From positions 1 to 29,339 of the forward strand of contig DASRBO010000200.1 of assembly GCA_035653595.1 (NCBI GenBank): a DNA stretch of 29,339 nucleotides. Direction: 5' to 3'. Made by a program: the position numbers and the translations under genes. Source of the DNA: DASRBO01 sp035653595. GTDB taxonomy: Bacteria; Actinomycetota; Acidimicrobiia; Acidimicrobiales; JAJPHE01. Below, piece by piece: positions 23,009 through 29,339 of the stretch; position 1 is the stretch's first letter; every line of letters starts with the position of its first letter. The notes under the pieces are model-generated. The model did not search any database, was not told where the DNA came from, and saw only the letters and a list, made by a program, of their open reading frames with translations.

Positions 23009-23851
23009 TCACCGGGCCAGGGGCCGGGCCGTGCGCCACTTGATGGTCCAACGGGCCACGGCCACGGTGTCCCCGGCCCGGTCGAGGACATCGATGTGAA
23101 CCGTGCGCACGGCCAGGTCGCCTCTGGTGCCCTTGGCCACCAGGCTGGCCCGGTGCTCGATGGGCTCGCCCAGATGCACGGGCCGGAGCATGACCAGGTC
23201 GAGGGCGGCGTTCATGCCGTTGCGCATCTCGCCGAAGACGACGGAGGGCGTCTGGCGGTTGGCGATCCAGTTGGTGTTGCCGAGCACGCCGAAGGCGGGC
23301 ACGACCGGCCCGCCCCACGGCGAGGCGTCGACGTACCACGGGTTGGGGTCGAAGCCGGCCAGCACGTGCTCGTTCCACCGGGCGTCGGGCACGGTCGTCC
23401 GGCTCCCGTAGGAGTGACCGATGGGATCGGTGGGGAGGGGGTCGTAGTCGCCCACCTCGGGCGGAGCGGCGGCCTCCTCCCGCTCCCACGGCGGCACCGG
23501 ACGGGCTCCGGGTCGGGCCACGCCGGCGTAGCCCGACGTGCAGACGGTGCCGTCCTGCTTGACCAGCCGGAAGTCGACCGAGGACTCGTCGCCCGGACCC
23601 GGCGGGCGCTCGTCCAGCTCGACCCTGACCCGCTCGCCGTCGTAGACGGGCTTGCGCCACCGGTGGGAGAGCACGCCCCGCTCGTGCCAGGCGGATCCGA
23701 AGCGCTCGGTGAGGACCGCCCCCGCCAGTACCACGTGCACGTTGCCCGGGACCAGGGCGCCCGGGAAGCCCTGTCGCCGAGCCTCGTCGTCGTCGTGGAT
23801 GCCGCGGCCGGCGGCGGTGTTGCGGGCCACAATCCAGTCGAGGGTCCTCAT
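23009..23851 (-). CDS. Double hotdog (MaoC/FAS1-dehydratase-like) protein
   Basis: A 280-residue protein of two tandem hotdog domains. The first has IHDDDEARRQGFPGALVPGN and RGVLSHRWRKPVYDGERVRV, close to the hydratase-2 (MaoC) layout. The second contains SVVFGEMRNGMNAALDLVML and RPVHLGEPIEHRASLVAKG. The catalytic His is kept in the first domain (GIHDDD), but the Asp normally five residues before it is absent (AGRGIH instead of DxNPIH). Hydration of an enoyl-CoA is therefore likely but not certain, and thioesterase activity is an alternative. It lies 13 bp after the amidohydrolase gene at 23865-25031 and is probably in its operon. Confidence 0.85.
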   Translation of the reverse strand: MRTLDWIVARNTAAGRGIHDDDEARRQGFPGALVPGNVHVVLAGAVLTERFGSAWHERGVLSHRWRKPVYDGERVRVELDERPPGPGDESSVDFRLVKQDGTVCTSGYAGVARPGARPVPPWEREEAAAPPEVGDYDPLPTDPIGHSYGSRTTVPDARWNEHVLAGFDPNPWYVDASPWGGPVVPAFGVLGNTNWIANRQTPSVVFGEMRNGMNAALDLVMLRPVHLGEPIEHRASLVAKGTRGDLAVRTVHIDVLDRAGDTVAVARWTIKWRTARPLAR

Positions 23852-23864
23852 CTCCGGGCCTGCC

Positions 23865-25031
23865 TCAGGCGTCGCCGAGGATCAGGTCACCGTTCGAGAC
23901 GAAGAACTTCTCCAGCACCGGGTCGGGCTGACCGGCGAGGGAGGCGGCCACCTCGCCCAGGGGATCGGTGCCTCCCTCGCGGTGGGGGAAGTCGCTGGCG
24001 AAGCAGAAGACCTCCTCCAACCCGTAGCGGTCGATGATCTCGCCGACCGACTCCTGCCAGAACACCGTCACCCGCAGCTGGCGGCGGATGTACTCGGACG
24101 GCTTCAGCGACAGGGCCTTGGAGACCCGCGACGTGAAGTTCGCCCGGTTGTCGAGCAGCTCGGCCATGGGACCGACCCACAGCGCCCCCAGCTCCATGAC
24201 CCCGAGCTTGAGGGTGGGGTGACGCTCGAGGACGCCACCGAAGATCAGGGTGGAGAGGTAGTTGACCGGGGACAGGTGCATGGTGGCCAGGGTGTGGGGA
24301 CCGATCGGGTCGCCCTCGCTGCCCAGGCTCTTGACGTTGGTGCGCAGGATTTCGGTCTGCTCCCACTTGCCCGAGGTGAAGCCGTGTTGGCCTCCGATGT
24401 GGAGGAGCACGGCGATGCCCGCCTCCGCCAGCACCGCCCAGAGCCGGTCGACGTCGGTGTGGGCCGGCGACTTGCCGCCCGGCAGGACGCCGTCGGGGAT
24501 CATGACGGCGCGGGCCCCCTTGGCGGCCATGCGCTCGGCCTCGGCCACCGCCACGTCGAGGTTCCGGACGTTGAGGATGGCGGCGGGCACCAGTCGGCCC
24601 CCGCTGTCGCTGGCCCAGTCCAGGGCGTAGTCGTTGTGGGCCTTCATGGCGCCCACCGCACCGGGCTGGCGGCCCCAGGCGATGAAGGCCGACATGACGT
24701 CCGGGAACACCAGCTGGCGCCGGATGCCCATGAGGTCGAGGGCCTGTAGCCGGGTGTCGGCATGGGTGCCGCCCGGGGCGGCCGCCCCCTTGACCGTCCA
24801 CACGTTGTCGGCCGACACCGGGGACTCCTCGGGGTTCATGGCCACCGCCGCTTCCTTGTTGAACCGGAAGAGCACCGAGGAGATCCCCCCGGCGACCTTG
24901 CCGAAGGTGCCGAGGGCCTGGCCGGCCAGGCGGGTGGGGACCATCAGATGGGAGTCGAGATCGGCTATGCGGCCCCGGTAGGGGGCGGCTACGGCCGGAA
25001 AGGTGTCCGGCAGGGGGGCGGTGGTCGTCAC
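23865..25031 (-). CDS. Metal-dependent amidohydrolase (amidohydrolase 2 family)
   Basis: A 388-residue TIM-barrel hydrolase. Metal-binding DLDSH (24-28, in place of HxH) opens the barrel, LLHIGGQHGF carries the next His, and FASDFPHREGG carries the metal-bound catalytic Asp. Family knowledge: these are ACMSD-like hydrolases or decarboxylases, common in actinobacteria near acyl-CoA genes. The reaction may be hydrolysis or decarboxylation of an aromatic or cyclic acid. It shares SDxPHxEGG with the divergent gene at 25155, so the two are paralogues. GTG 25031 has a perfect AGGAGG five nt upstream. A promoter is visible (25060-25089). Confidence 0.92.
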   Translation of the reverse strand: MTTTAPLPDTFPAVAAPYRGRIADLDSHLMVPTRLAGQALGTFGKVAGGISSVLFRFNKEAAVAMNPEESPVSADNVWTVKGAAAPGGTHADTRLQALDLMGIRRQLVFPDVMSAFIAWGRQPGAVGAMKAHNDYALDWASDSGGRLVPAAILNVRNLDVAVAEAERMAAKGARAVMIPDGVLPGGKSPAHTDVDRLWAVLAEAGIAVLLHIGGQHGFTSGKWEQTEILRTNVKSLGSEGDPIGPHTLATMHLSPVNYLSTLIFGGVLERHPTLKLGVMELGALWVGPMAELLDNRANFTSRVSKALSLKPSEYIRRQLRVTVFWQESVGEIIDRYGLEEVFCFASDFPHREGGTDPLGEVAASLAGQPDPVLEKFFVSNGDLILGDA

Positions 25032-25059
25032 TTGGCCTCCTGGCAGCTGGCGATAAGTA

Positions 25060-25089
25060 ACGATAACCTCAGTACCAGTTAGCGGTCAA
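25060..25089 (-). promoter_or_regulatory. Promoter of the amidohydrolase/MaoC operon
   Basis: On the minus strand, TTGACC (25089-25084) and TATCGT (25065-25060, TAnnnT) are spaced by 18 nt, and the gene starts at 25031 with AGGAGG just before it. This is the best two-box promoter in the window. Confidence 0.5.
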
Positions 25090-25111
25090 CCGGCCCGGCC
25101 GGACGGCCGAT

Positions 25112-25127
25112 GTTACGCTGCCGTAAC
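25112..25127. promoter_or_regulatory. Candidate operator palindrome between divergent amidohydrolase genes
   Basis: GTTACG-CTGC-CGTAAC: 6 bp perfect arms with a 4 nt spacer. A related half-site, GTAACG, lies at 25057-25062 inside the minus-strand promoter, within the direct repeat CGATAA (25051-25056 and 25061-25066). The layout fits a TetR- or GntR-type dimer controlling both directions, but no such regulator gene is in the window. Confidence 0.5.
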
Positions 25128-25154
25128 CAGGTGGCTGGAGGAGATTGGGGACCG

Positions 25155-26348
25155 ATGGCATACGCAGAGGGCAGGGTCATCCACGACGCCGACTCCCATG
25201 TGATGGAGGCGCCCGGCTGGTTCGATGAGTGGGCGGCGGGCAAGCTCGGCGACCGCCTGAGGCCGGTGCCGGATCCGCGGTTCAAGCCGGCGGGGCTCCG
25301 GCGCCAGGAGCTCGACCGCCGCCACGAGGACCCCGAGCACCGGCGCAGCCTTCAGGAGAACATCATGGGCACCAAGGGGTGGCTGGCGGCCGGCGCCTAC
25401 CGCAAGGAGGACCGCCCCTGGGCGCTGGACCTGCTCGGCTTCTCCAGCCAGCTGGTCTTCACCACCGCCCATCTGGCCTCGCTGCTCAACGTCGAGTACA
25501 GCGAGGATCCCGATCTGGCCTACGACTACGCCCGGGTGCACAACGAGGCCATGCTCGACTTCTGCTCGGTGGACCCGCGCCTCCTGCCGGTCTGCTACCT
25601 GCCGCTCGCCGACATCGAGCGGTCCATCCGCTTCGCCGAGGAGACCCTGGCCGCCGGGGCGGCGGCCCTCATGATCGGATCGGCCTGCCCCCGCAACCAC
25701 TCGCCCAGCCACGTCGGCCTCGACCCCATCTGGGCCCGGCTGCAGGAGGCCCGCCTGCCGCTGGTCATGCACGTGGGCGGCGGCGGCAAGCTCATGGATC
25801 CGACCTACCTCAAGAACGGGTTGCCCCCGGTGCCCGACTTCACCGGCGGCGACGGCAACTTCACCTCGGTGTCGTACATGGCGATCTCCTACCCGGTCAT
25901 GCAGACCCTGGCCACCATGATCATCGACGGGGTGCTGGACCGCTTCCCCGAGCTGCGCATAGGAGTGATCGAGCAGGGGGCGGCCTGGGTTCCGGGCTGG
26001 ATGCGGTCGCTCGACTCGGCCGCCGACGCCTTCCACCGGAACGAGGAGCGCCTGCAGAAGCTCTCGCTCAAGCCCAGCGAGTTCGTCCAGCGCCAGATCC
26101 GGGTGACCCCGTACCCGCACGAGCCGGCGGGGTGGATCATCAAGAACACCGGGCCCACCGTGTGCATGTTCAGCAGCGACTACCCCCACCACGAGGGCGG
26201 ACGCAATCCGCTCAAGCGGTTCGAGTCCTCGATGCAGGAGTGCACCGAGGAGGAGAAGGACGCCTTCTACTCCGACAACTTCATCGACATGATGGGGGCG
26301 GCCATGGACCGGATCTCGCCGGCGCCCAAGGCTCCCGCCACCGCCTGA
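25155..26348 (+). CDS. Metal-dependent amidohydrolase (amidohydrolase 2 family)
   Basis: A 397-residue TIM-barrel hydrolase. HDADSH (10-15) opens with the metal-binding pattern, VMHVGGGG carries the next His, and MFSSDYPHHEGG carries the metal-bound catalytic Asp. SLKPSEFVQRQIRVTPY is shared in style with the SLKPSEYIRRQLRVTVF of the paralogue at 23865. The protein probably hydrolyses or decarboxylates a related compound. ATG 25155 has GGAGGAGA about 13 nt upstream. The gene is divergent from its paralogue across a 123 bp region with a palindrome (25112-25127), and ends at a strong hairpin. Confidence 0.93.
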   Translation: MAYAEGRVIHDADSHVMEAPGWFDEWAAGKLGDRLRPVPDPRFKPAGLRRQELDRRHEDPEHRRSLQENIMGTKGWLAAGAYRKEDRPWALDLLGFSSQLVFTTAHLASLLNVEYSEDPDLAYDYARVHNEAMLDFCSVDPRLLPVCYLPLADIERSIRFAEETLAAGAAALMIGSACPRNHSPSHVGLDPIWARLQEARLPLVMHVGGGGKLMDPTYLKNGLPPVPDFTGGDGNFTSVSYMAISYPVMQTLATMIIDGVLDRFPELRIGVIEQGAAWVPGWMRSLDSAADAFHRNEERLQKLSLKPSEFVQRQIRVTPYPHEPAGWIIKNTGPTVCMFSSDYPHHEGGRNPLKRFESSMQECTEEEKDAFYSDNFIDMMGAAMDRISPAPKAPATA

Positions 26349-26362
26349 CGTCCGACTCACTG

Positions 26363-26399
26363 ACCGAGGCGGTCCCCGCCGGGCGGGGACCGCCTCGGT
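26363..26399. terminator. Long perfect hairpin between convergent genes
   Basis: ACCGAGGCGGTCCCCGC (26363-26379), loop CGG, and its exact complement at 26383-26399: a 17 bp perfect stem. It lies between the amidohydrolase stop and the stop of the convergent secreted-protein gene and could terminate both. No T-tract is present. Confidence 0.75.
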
Positions 26400-26406
26400 G
26401 GTCAGC

Positions 26407-26967
26407 TCAGCTGCAGGTCATGGCCTCGTGGCTGGCCGTCTGGACTCCCTGGTTGTTCAGAGTGAACTGGTAGTCGATTCGCACATCAAGGGACTGGCCG
26501 GTGGTGCTGGTCCCGTGGAAGTGGAAGGTCTCGCCCTCCTCGCCCTGGCCAGTAGTGTCGGTGAAGCTCTGGTTGGTGCCGAAGCCGCCCCACACCGTGG
26601 CCTGCCCGGTGTAGAGCGCCGGCCCGGCTCCCTCGGACAGGGCCGTCGGACCCGTCGCCGTGCCGCCGGCCCAGAACCCGTTCTTGTTACCCGTCTGGTG
26701 GTTCACGCCATTGGCGACCATGGTGAAGACAGCGTTGAGATCGAACGGGCAGTTGGAGGGGATGACCAGTTGCGGCTCGGGGGGCGGCGGGACCGGTTGG
26801 AGGTCGAAGCTGGTGATGTTGTCCCCGCCGGTGAAGTTGAAGGTGAGGGTCACCCCGTGCCCCGTGGCGGCCGAGGCCGACGCCGGCACCGCCCCGATCC
26901 CGAGGGCGCCTGCGGACGCCAGTAGCCCGGAGACAGCGCCTAACCCTGCGAGCTTCCACTTGTTCAT
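26407..26967 (-). CDS. Secreted protein of unknown function
   Basis: A 186-residue protein with a clear Sec signal peptide: MNKWKLAG, a hydrophobic core and a likely cleavage after ASASA (near residue 33). The mature part is rich in Thr, Gly, Asn and Phe, as expected for a beta-rich extracellular domain (VTLTFNFTGGDNITSFDLQP, GETFHFHGTSTTGQSLDVRI). Two Cys (SNCPFD and the last-but-one residue, MTCS) may form a disulfide that ties the ends. A proline stretch PVPPPPEP separates two halves. I recognise no family. A GGGGGA Shine-Dalgarno-like run lies nine nt before ATG 26967. Its neighbours on either side belong to other pathways. Confidence 0.8.
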   Translation of the reverse strand: MNKWKLAGLGAVSGLLASAGALGIGAVPASASAATGHGVTLTFNFTGGDNITSFDLQPVPPPPEPQLVIPSNCPFDLNAVFTMVANGVNHQTGNKNGFWAGGTATGPTALSEGAGPALYTGQATVWGGFGTNQSFTDTTGQGEEGETFHFHGTSTTGQSLDVRIDYQFTLNNQGVQTASHEAMTCS

Positions 26968-27040
26968 ATCGCCTGGTCCCCCTTGTGTGGACTGGTGGCA
27001 TGTATGGGAACTGCCGGGTGTCGAGGCCCGACTGAGGGCG

Positions 27041-27069
27041 AGGGTAGGAAGTCGCGCCGCACACCGCAA
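27041..27069 (-). promoter_or_regulatory. Candidate promoter of the secreted-protein gene
   Basis: TTGCGG (27069-27064) and TACCCT (27046-27041) are 17 nt apart on the minus strand, about 75 nt before ATG 26967, in a 235 bp intergenic region. The -35 is weak. Confidence 0.3.
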
Positions 27070-27179
27070 CAACCTGTTCGGTCTCAGCACCGGATTGTTG
27101 GCCCAGTGACCATTGCCGTCATGGCCCGTATGGTTCACCTCGCACTTTCGAGCGGCTGGCCGGGCCGAAAGGAGCAGGC

Positions 27180-27200
27180 GCCGGCCTCGGTGAGGCCGGC
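27180..27200 (-). terminator. Hairpin directly after murA
   Basis: GCCGGCCTC, loop GGT, GAGGCCGGC: a 9 bp perfect stem starting 3 nt after the murA stop on the minus strand. Confidence 0.6.
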
Positions 27201-27202
27201 CG

Positions 27203-28510
27203 TCAGGTGATCGGCCGGACGTCCAACCCGAGGCTCTGGAACTTCTCCAGCACCCGGTCATAGCCCCGCTCGAGCTGATGGACGCCGGTGATGCGCGACG
27301 GTCCCGACGCCGTGGCCGCCGCCAGCAGGTAGGCGAAGCCGGCCCTGATGTCGGGCATCTTCAGGTCCGCCCCGGACAAGGCGCTGCGGCCCTGGACCAC
27401 CACCGAGTGGAGGTAGCTGCCCTCGTGGAACCGGCACGCCTCGCCGACCAGGCACTGGTCGAACAGCTGGATGCGCGCTCCCATCTCCTGCAGGGCCCCC
27501 ACGTATCCCAGGCGGTCCTCGAACACCGTCTCGTGCATCACGCTCAGGCCGTCGGTCTGGGTGAACAGCACCACCAGCGGCGACTGCCAGTCGGTCATGA
27601 AGCCCGGGTGCGGGCTGGTGGCCACGGCGATGGGCCGTAGTCCGTCGTCGGCCCGGACCAGGATGTCGTCGTCGCCGATCTCGAAAGTCGCCCCCATCCG
27701 CTGCAGGGTGGCGACCGCCGTCACCAGGCGGTCGTGGGCGCAGCCGACCACCTTGACCGAGCCACCGGTGGCCAGGGCGGCGACCAGATAGGAGAACGCC
27801 TCGATCCTGTCCCCACCGAGGCGCTGGCGGGCGCCGCTCAGGCGGGGCTTGCCCTCGATGACGAAGCGGCGGTCGGTGCGCAGCTCTATGCCCACTCCGA
27901 GGCGCTGCAGGAACAGCGCCAGCTCGACCACCTCGGGCTCGATGGCGGCGTTCTCCAGCACCGTCCTGCCCTCCGCCCTGGCGGCACTCAGCAGGACCGT
28001 TTCGGTGGCGCCGACGCTGGGGAACGGCAGGCGGATCCTCGCTCCCCGCAGGCCGGTCGTCTTGGCGGTGATGCCGGTGGCGGTGAGCTCCACCTCGGCG
28101 CCCAGCGTCCGCAGCGCCTGCAGGTGGAAGTCGAGCGGGCGGCTGCCGATGAGGTCGCCCCCAGCCAGCGGAACGGTCGCCTCTCCCAGGGCGTGGAGCA
28201 GGGGACCGAGCAGCAGGATCGGTATGCGGTTGAGGCCGCTGTAGCCCACGGGCACCCGCGAGTCGGTGAGCGAACGGGGGTCGAGGGAGACCGTGCCGCC
28301 CTCGACCGCCACGCCCACGCCGAGCGAGCCAAGCATGGCGGCGGTGATGTCGACATCGCCGATGGCCGGTGCGTTGGTCACCCAGCTGGGCGAGTCGGCC
28401 AGCAGGGCCGCCGCCATCAGCTTGGTGACGGCGTTCTTCGATCCACCGACGACGACCTCACCGTGGAGTGGCCCGCTCGGCTCGACCGCCCAGATCGTGC
28501 TGTCCGCCAT
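27203..28510 (-). CDS. murA: UDP-N-acetylglucosamine 1-carboxyvinyltransferase (MurA), Cys115-to-Asp type
   Basis: A 435-residue EPSP-synthase-fold enzyme that adds enolpyruvate to UDP-GlcNAc in the first committed step of peptidoglycan synthesis in the cytoplasm. The substrate-binding Lys25-Asn26 pair is in VVGGSKNAVTK. The loop LAGGDLIGSRPLDFHLQ carries Asp119 where most MurA have the fosfomycin-reactive Cys115. DIRAGFAYLLAAA and RGYDRVLEKF are the C-terminal hallmarks. The usual GFPTD segment is HPGFMTDWQSP here. Family knowledge: Asp at this position keeps activity and gives intrinsic fosfomycin resistance, as in mycobacteria. Being monocistronic and carrying the MTDWQ variant, it could also be a MurA paralogue. 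The start ATG 28510 has CAACAT six nt upstream. Confidence 0.92.
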   Translation of the reverse strand: MADSTIWAVEPSGPLHGEVVVGGSKNAVTKLMAAALLADSPSWVTNAPAIGDVDITAAMLGSLGVGVAVEGGTVSLDPRSLTDSRVPVGYSGLNRIPILLLGPLLHALGEATVPLAGGDLIGSRPLDFHLQALRTLGAEVELTATGITAKTTGLRGARIRLPFPSVGATETVLLSAARAEGRTVLENAAIEPEVVELALFLQRLGVGIELRTDRRFVIEGKPRLSGARQRLGGDRIEAFSYLVAALATGGSVKVVGCAHDRLVTAVATLQRMGATFEIGDDDILVRADDGLRPIAVATSPHPGFMTDWQSPLVVLFTQTDGLSVMHETVFEDRLGYVGALQEMGARIQLFDQCLVGEACRFHEGSYLHSVVVQGRSALSGADLKMPDIRAGFAYLLAAATASGPSRITGVHQLERGYDRVLEKFQSLGLDVRPIT

Positions 28511-28516
28511 TCCGCC

Positions 28517-28522
28517 ATGTTG
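28517..28522 (-). promoter_or_regulatory. Candidate leaderless -10 element for murA
   Basis: CAACAT ends 6 nt before ATG 28510. It lies within the 10-mer GCCAACATGG, which is found at the same offset before the start at 15702. Confidence 0.35.
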
Positions 28523-28596
28523 GCAGCGCCGGCCGCTGACCCCGCGCCTTTGGGCAGGAGTGACCCCTCCGCCGCGTCGTGCGGAGCGTCGGCTCT

Positions 28597-28602
28597 TAGG
28601 CT
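28597..28602 (+). promoter_or_regulatory. Candidate leaderless -10 element for the oxygenase-like gene
   Basis: TAGGCT (TAnnnT) ends 7 nt before GTG 28610, which supports that start over GTG 28604. Confidence 0.4.
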
Positions 28603-28609
28603 GGTGGCC

Positions 28610-29230
28610 GTGGAGGCGATCGTCGGGTTGGGGCTGACCGACTGGACGGGAGCGGCGGAGGCGGTGGCCACGGCCGGCTGGTGCCGTCTGGCCGGGGCGC
28701 TGCCGGCGCCGGTGGTGGAGGAGCTGATCGCCTCGATGCCCGGGCCGTGGCACGAGCTGCCCGAGGAGGAGGGCAACGCCGGGGTTCGTCAGGCGGGCTT
28801 CGCCTGCTGGACCAGCCTCGAGAGCGCCGCCGCTCCGGTGCGGGACCTGGCCACCGAGGTGACCGCCTGCCTGACAGCGGCCCGGCCCGACGGGGTGGCG
28901 GCCGTCCCGCCCTTCAACGAGGCGCAGTGGACCCTCTACCCGAGGGGGGCCGGGCACATCACCGCCCACCGCGACCCGCTCGGCGTCGGCGGGGTCATCG
29001 CCATCGCCACCCTCACCGGTCGGGCCCGGTTCTTCATCGGCGGTCGGGCCGAGCCCCGGCGGGCCGAGTGGGAAACCGGCGTAGGCGACCTGGTCCTGCT
29101 CCGGGGCAACGGGTGGCCGGAGGCGGGGCTGCCCCGTCCCATGCACGGAGTGGAGCCCCCGGCCGATGGTGAGCGCATCATCCTCACCTTCCGCCACAAC
29201 CGCGGTGGCGCCGGAGCGAGCTACTTCTGA
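28610..29230 (+). CDS. 2OG-Fe(II) oxygenase-like protein (AlkB-type fold)
   Basis: A 206-residue protein. The C-terminal half has the double-stranded beta-helix pattern of iron/2-oxoglutarate dioxygenases: His120 and Asp122 in GHITAHRDPLG form the HxD pair, the distal His179 is in RPMHGVEPP, and Arg195 in RIILTFRHNR would bind 2-oxoglutarate. FNEAQWTLYPRG before the HxD is also typical of AlkB-like members. It could be a nucleic-acid demethylase or a small-molecule hydroxylase; nothing here decides. The start GTG 28610 has TAGGCT seven nt upstream. It is divergent from murA, with 99 bp between them. Confidence 0.8.
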   Translation: MEAIVGLGLTDWTGAAEAVATAGWCRLAGALPAPVVEELIASMPGPWHELPEEEGNAGVRQAGFACWTSLESAAAPVRDLATEVTACLTAARPDGVAAVPPFNEAQWTLYPRGAGHITAHRDPLGVGGVIAIATLTGRARFFIGGRAEPRRAEWETGVGDLVLLRGNGWPEAGLPRPMHGVEPPADGERIILTFRHNRGGAGASYF

Positions 29231-29298
29231 CCGGCGCCGGCGAGCCGACGGGGAACCGAACCGGTGACGGCGGCGCGGGCCCGTCGCCAAGGAGCCGC

Positions 29299-29339
29299 CT
29301 GACCGAGGACTGGGAGGCAGCGGTTGTCGGCCTCGGTGG
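29299..29339 (+). CDS. Possible start of a nucleotide-binding oxidoreductase (cut by the window edge)
   Basis: The frame LTEDWEAAVVGLG runs to the right edge. It looks like the first beta strand and glycine loop of a Rossmann (FAD-dependent) enzyme. An AAGGAG lies at 29289-29294, but the only suitably placed start codon is a rare CTG at 29299, so the true start is uncertain. Only 13 codons are visible. Confidence 0.3.
   Translation, partial: MTEDWEAAVVGLG

Noticed and set aside
27203..29290. N-terminal extension of murA to about 695 residues
   Set aside because: The extension is antisense to the oxygenase-like gene and has no MurA similarity; ATG 28510 fits the family start.
1..29339. CRISPR arrays, insertion sequences, phage genes, tRNA or rRNA genes
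   Set aside because: No regularly spaced repeats, transposase or integrase motifs, terminal repeats or RNA-gene signatures were seen by eye on either strand.

Overview
The window is about 29 kb of very GC-rich chromosome. It is densely packed with acyl-CoA and small-molecule enzymes, uses many GTG starts, and has no phage, transposon, rRNA, tRNA or CRISPR signal. The gene content (class III CoA-transferases, acyl-CoA dehydrogenase, a DUF35/thiolase-like pair, metal-dependent amidohydrolases ending in SDxPHxEGG, a RIO-type kinase, a MurA with Asp at the Cys115 position) suggests an actinobacterium, perhaps an uncultured Acidimicrobiia-like lineage. That placement is inference from gene content and style only.

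Layout. 1-759: end of a family VIII (beta-lactamase-fold) esterase. 855-2333: an unusual sulfotransferase fused to an N-terminal DUF4214-like segment and a C-terminal membrane module. 2330-4123 (-): S9 prolyl-oligopeptidase-type peptidase. 4211-4998: a P-loop kinase-like gene and a small DUF2087 gene, divergent across 17 bp. 9149 down to 5030 (-): a probable five-gene operon of NUDIX hydrolase, enoyl-CoA hydratase-like protein, small GIY-YIG-like protein, acyl-CoA dehydrogenase and CoA-transferase. 9264-10822 (+): DUF35 protein plus thiolase-like protein with overlapping stop and start. 13273 down to 10866 (-): ABC exporter ATPase and permease. 15107 down to 13398 (-): M14 carboxypeptidase. 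15172-16272: a second P-loop kinase divergent from a small unknown gene. 18079 down to 16269 (-): two coupled alpha/beta hydrolases. 18134-19121 (+): ICMT-like methyltransferase and MmcQ/YjbR protein. 19150-19458 (-): small membrane protein. 21920 down to 19504 (-): two overlapping class III CoA-transferases, one lacking the catalytic Asp. 22150-23004 (+): RIO kinase. 25031 down to 23009 (-): amidohydrolase and double-hotdog MaoC-like protein, divergent from a second amidohydrolase at 25155-26348 (+). 26407-26967 (-): a secreted protein of unknown function. 27203-28510 (-): MurA. 28610-29230 (+): a 2OG-Fe(II)-oxygenase-like protein. The right edge may hold the start of a nucleotide-binding oxidoreductase.

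How they work together. Most genes are consistent with catabolism of fatty-acid-like, aromatic or steroid-like acids: CoA loading by CoA-transferases, dehydrogenation, hydration, carbon-carbon cleavage by the thiolase-like/DUF35 pair, and ring or amide hydrolysis by amidohydrolases. No substrate can be assigned from sequence alone. Peptidases and esterases add scavenging functions.

The most interesting signals are these. Many gene starts have a -10-like hexamer 6-9 nt before the start codon and no ribosome binding site, which points to widespread leaderless transcription, including one pair sharing overlapping opposed -10 elements. The CoA-transferase pair may form an active/inactive heteromer. 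The sulfotransferase has an unusual domain fusion. The thiolase-like protein appears to lack catalytic cysteines. MurA carries a Cys-to-Asp change. A clean inverted repeat lies between the divergent amidohydrolases. I found no unambiguous new defence or mobile system.
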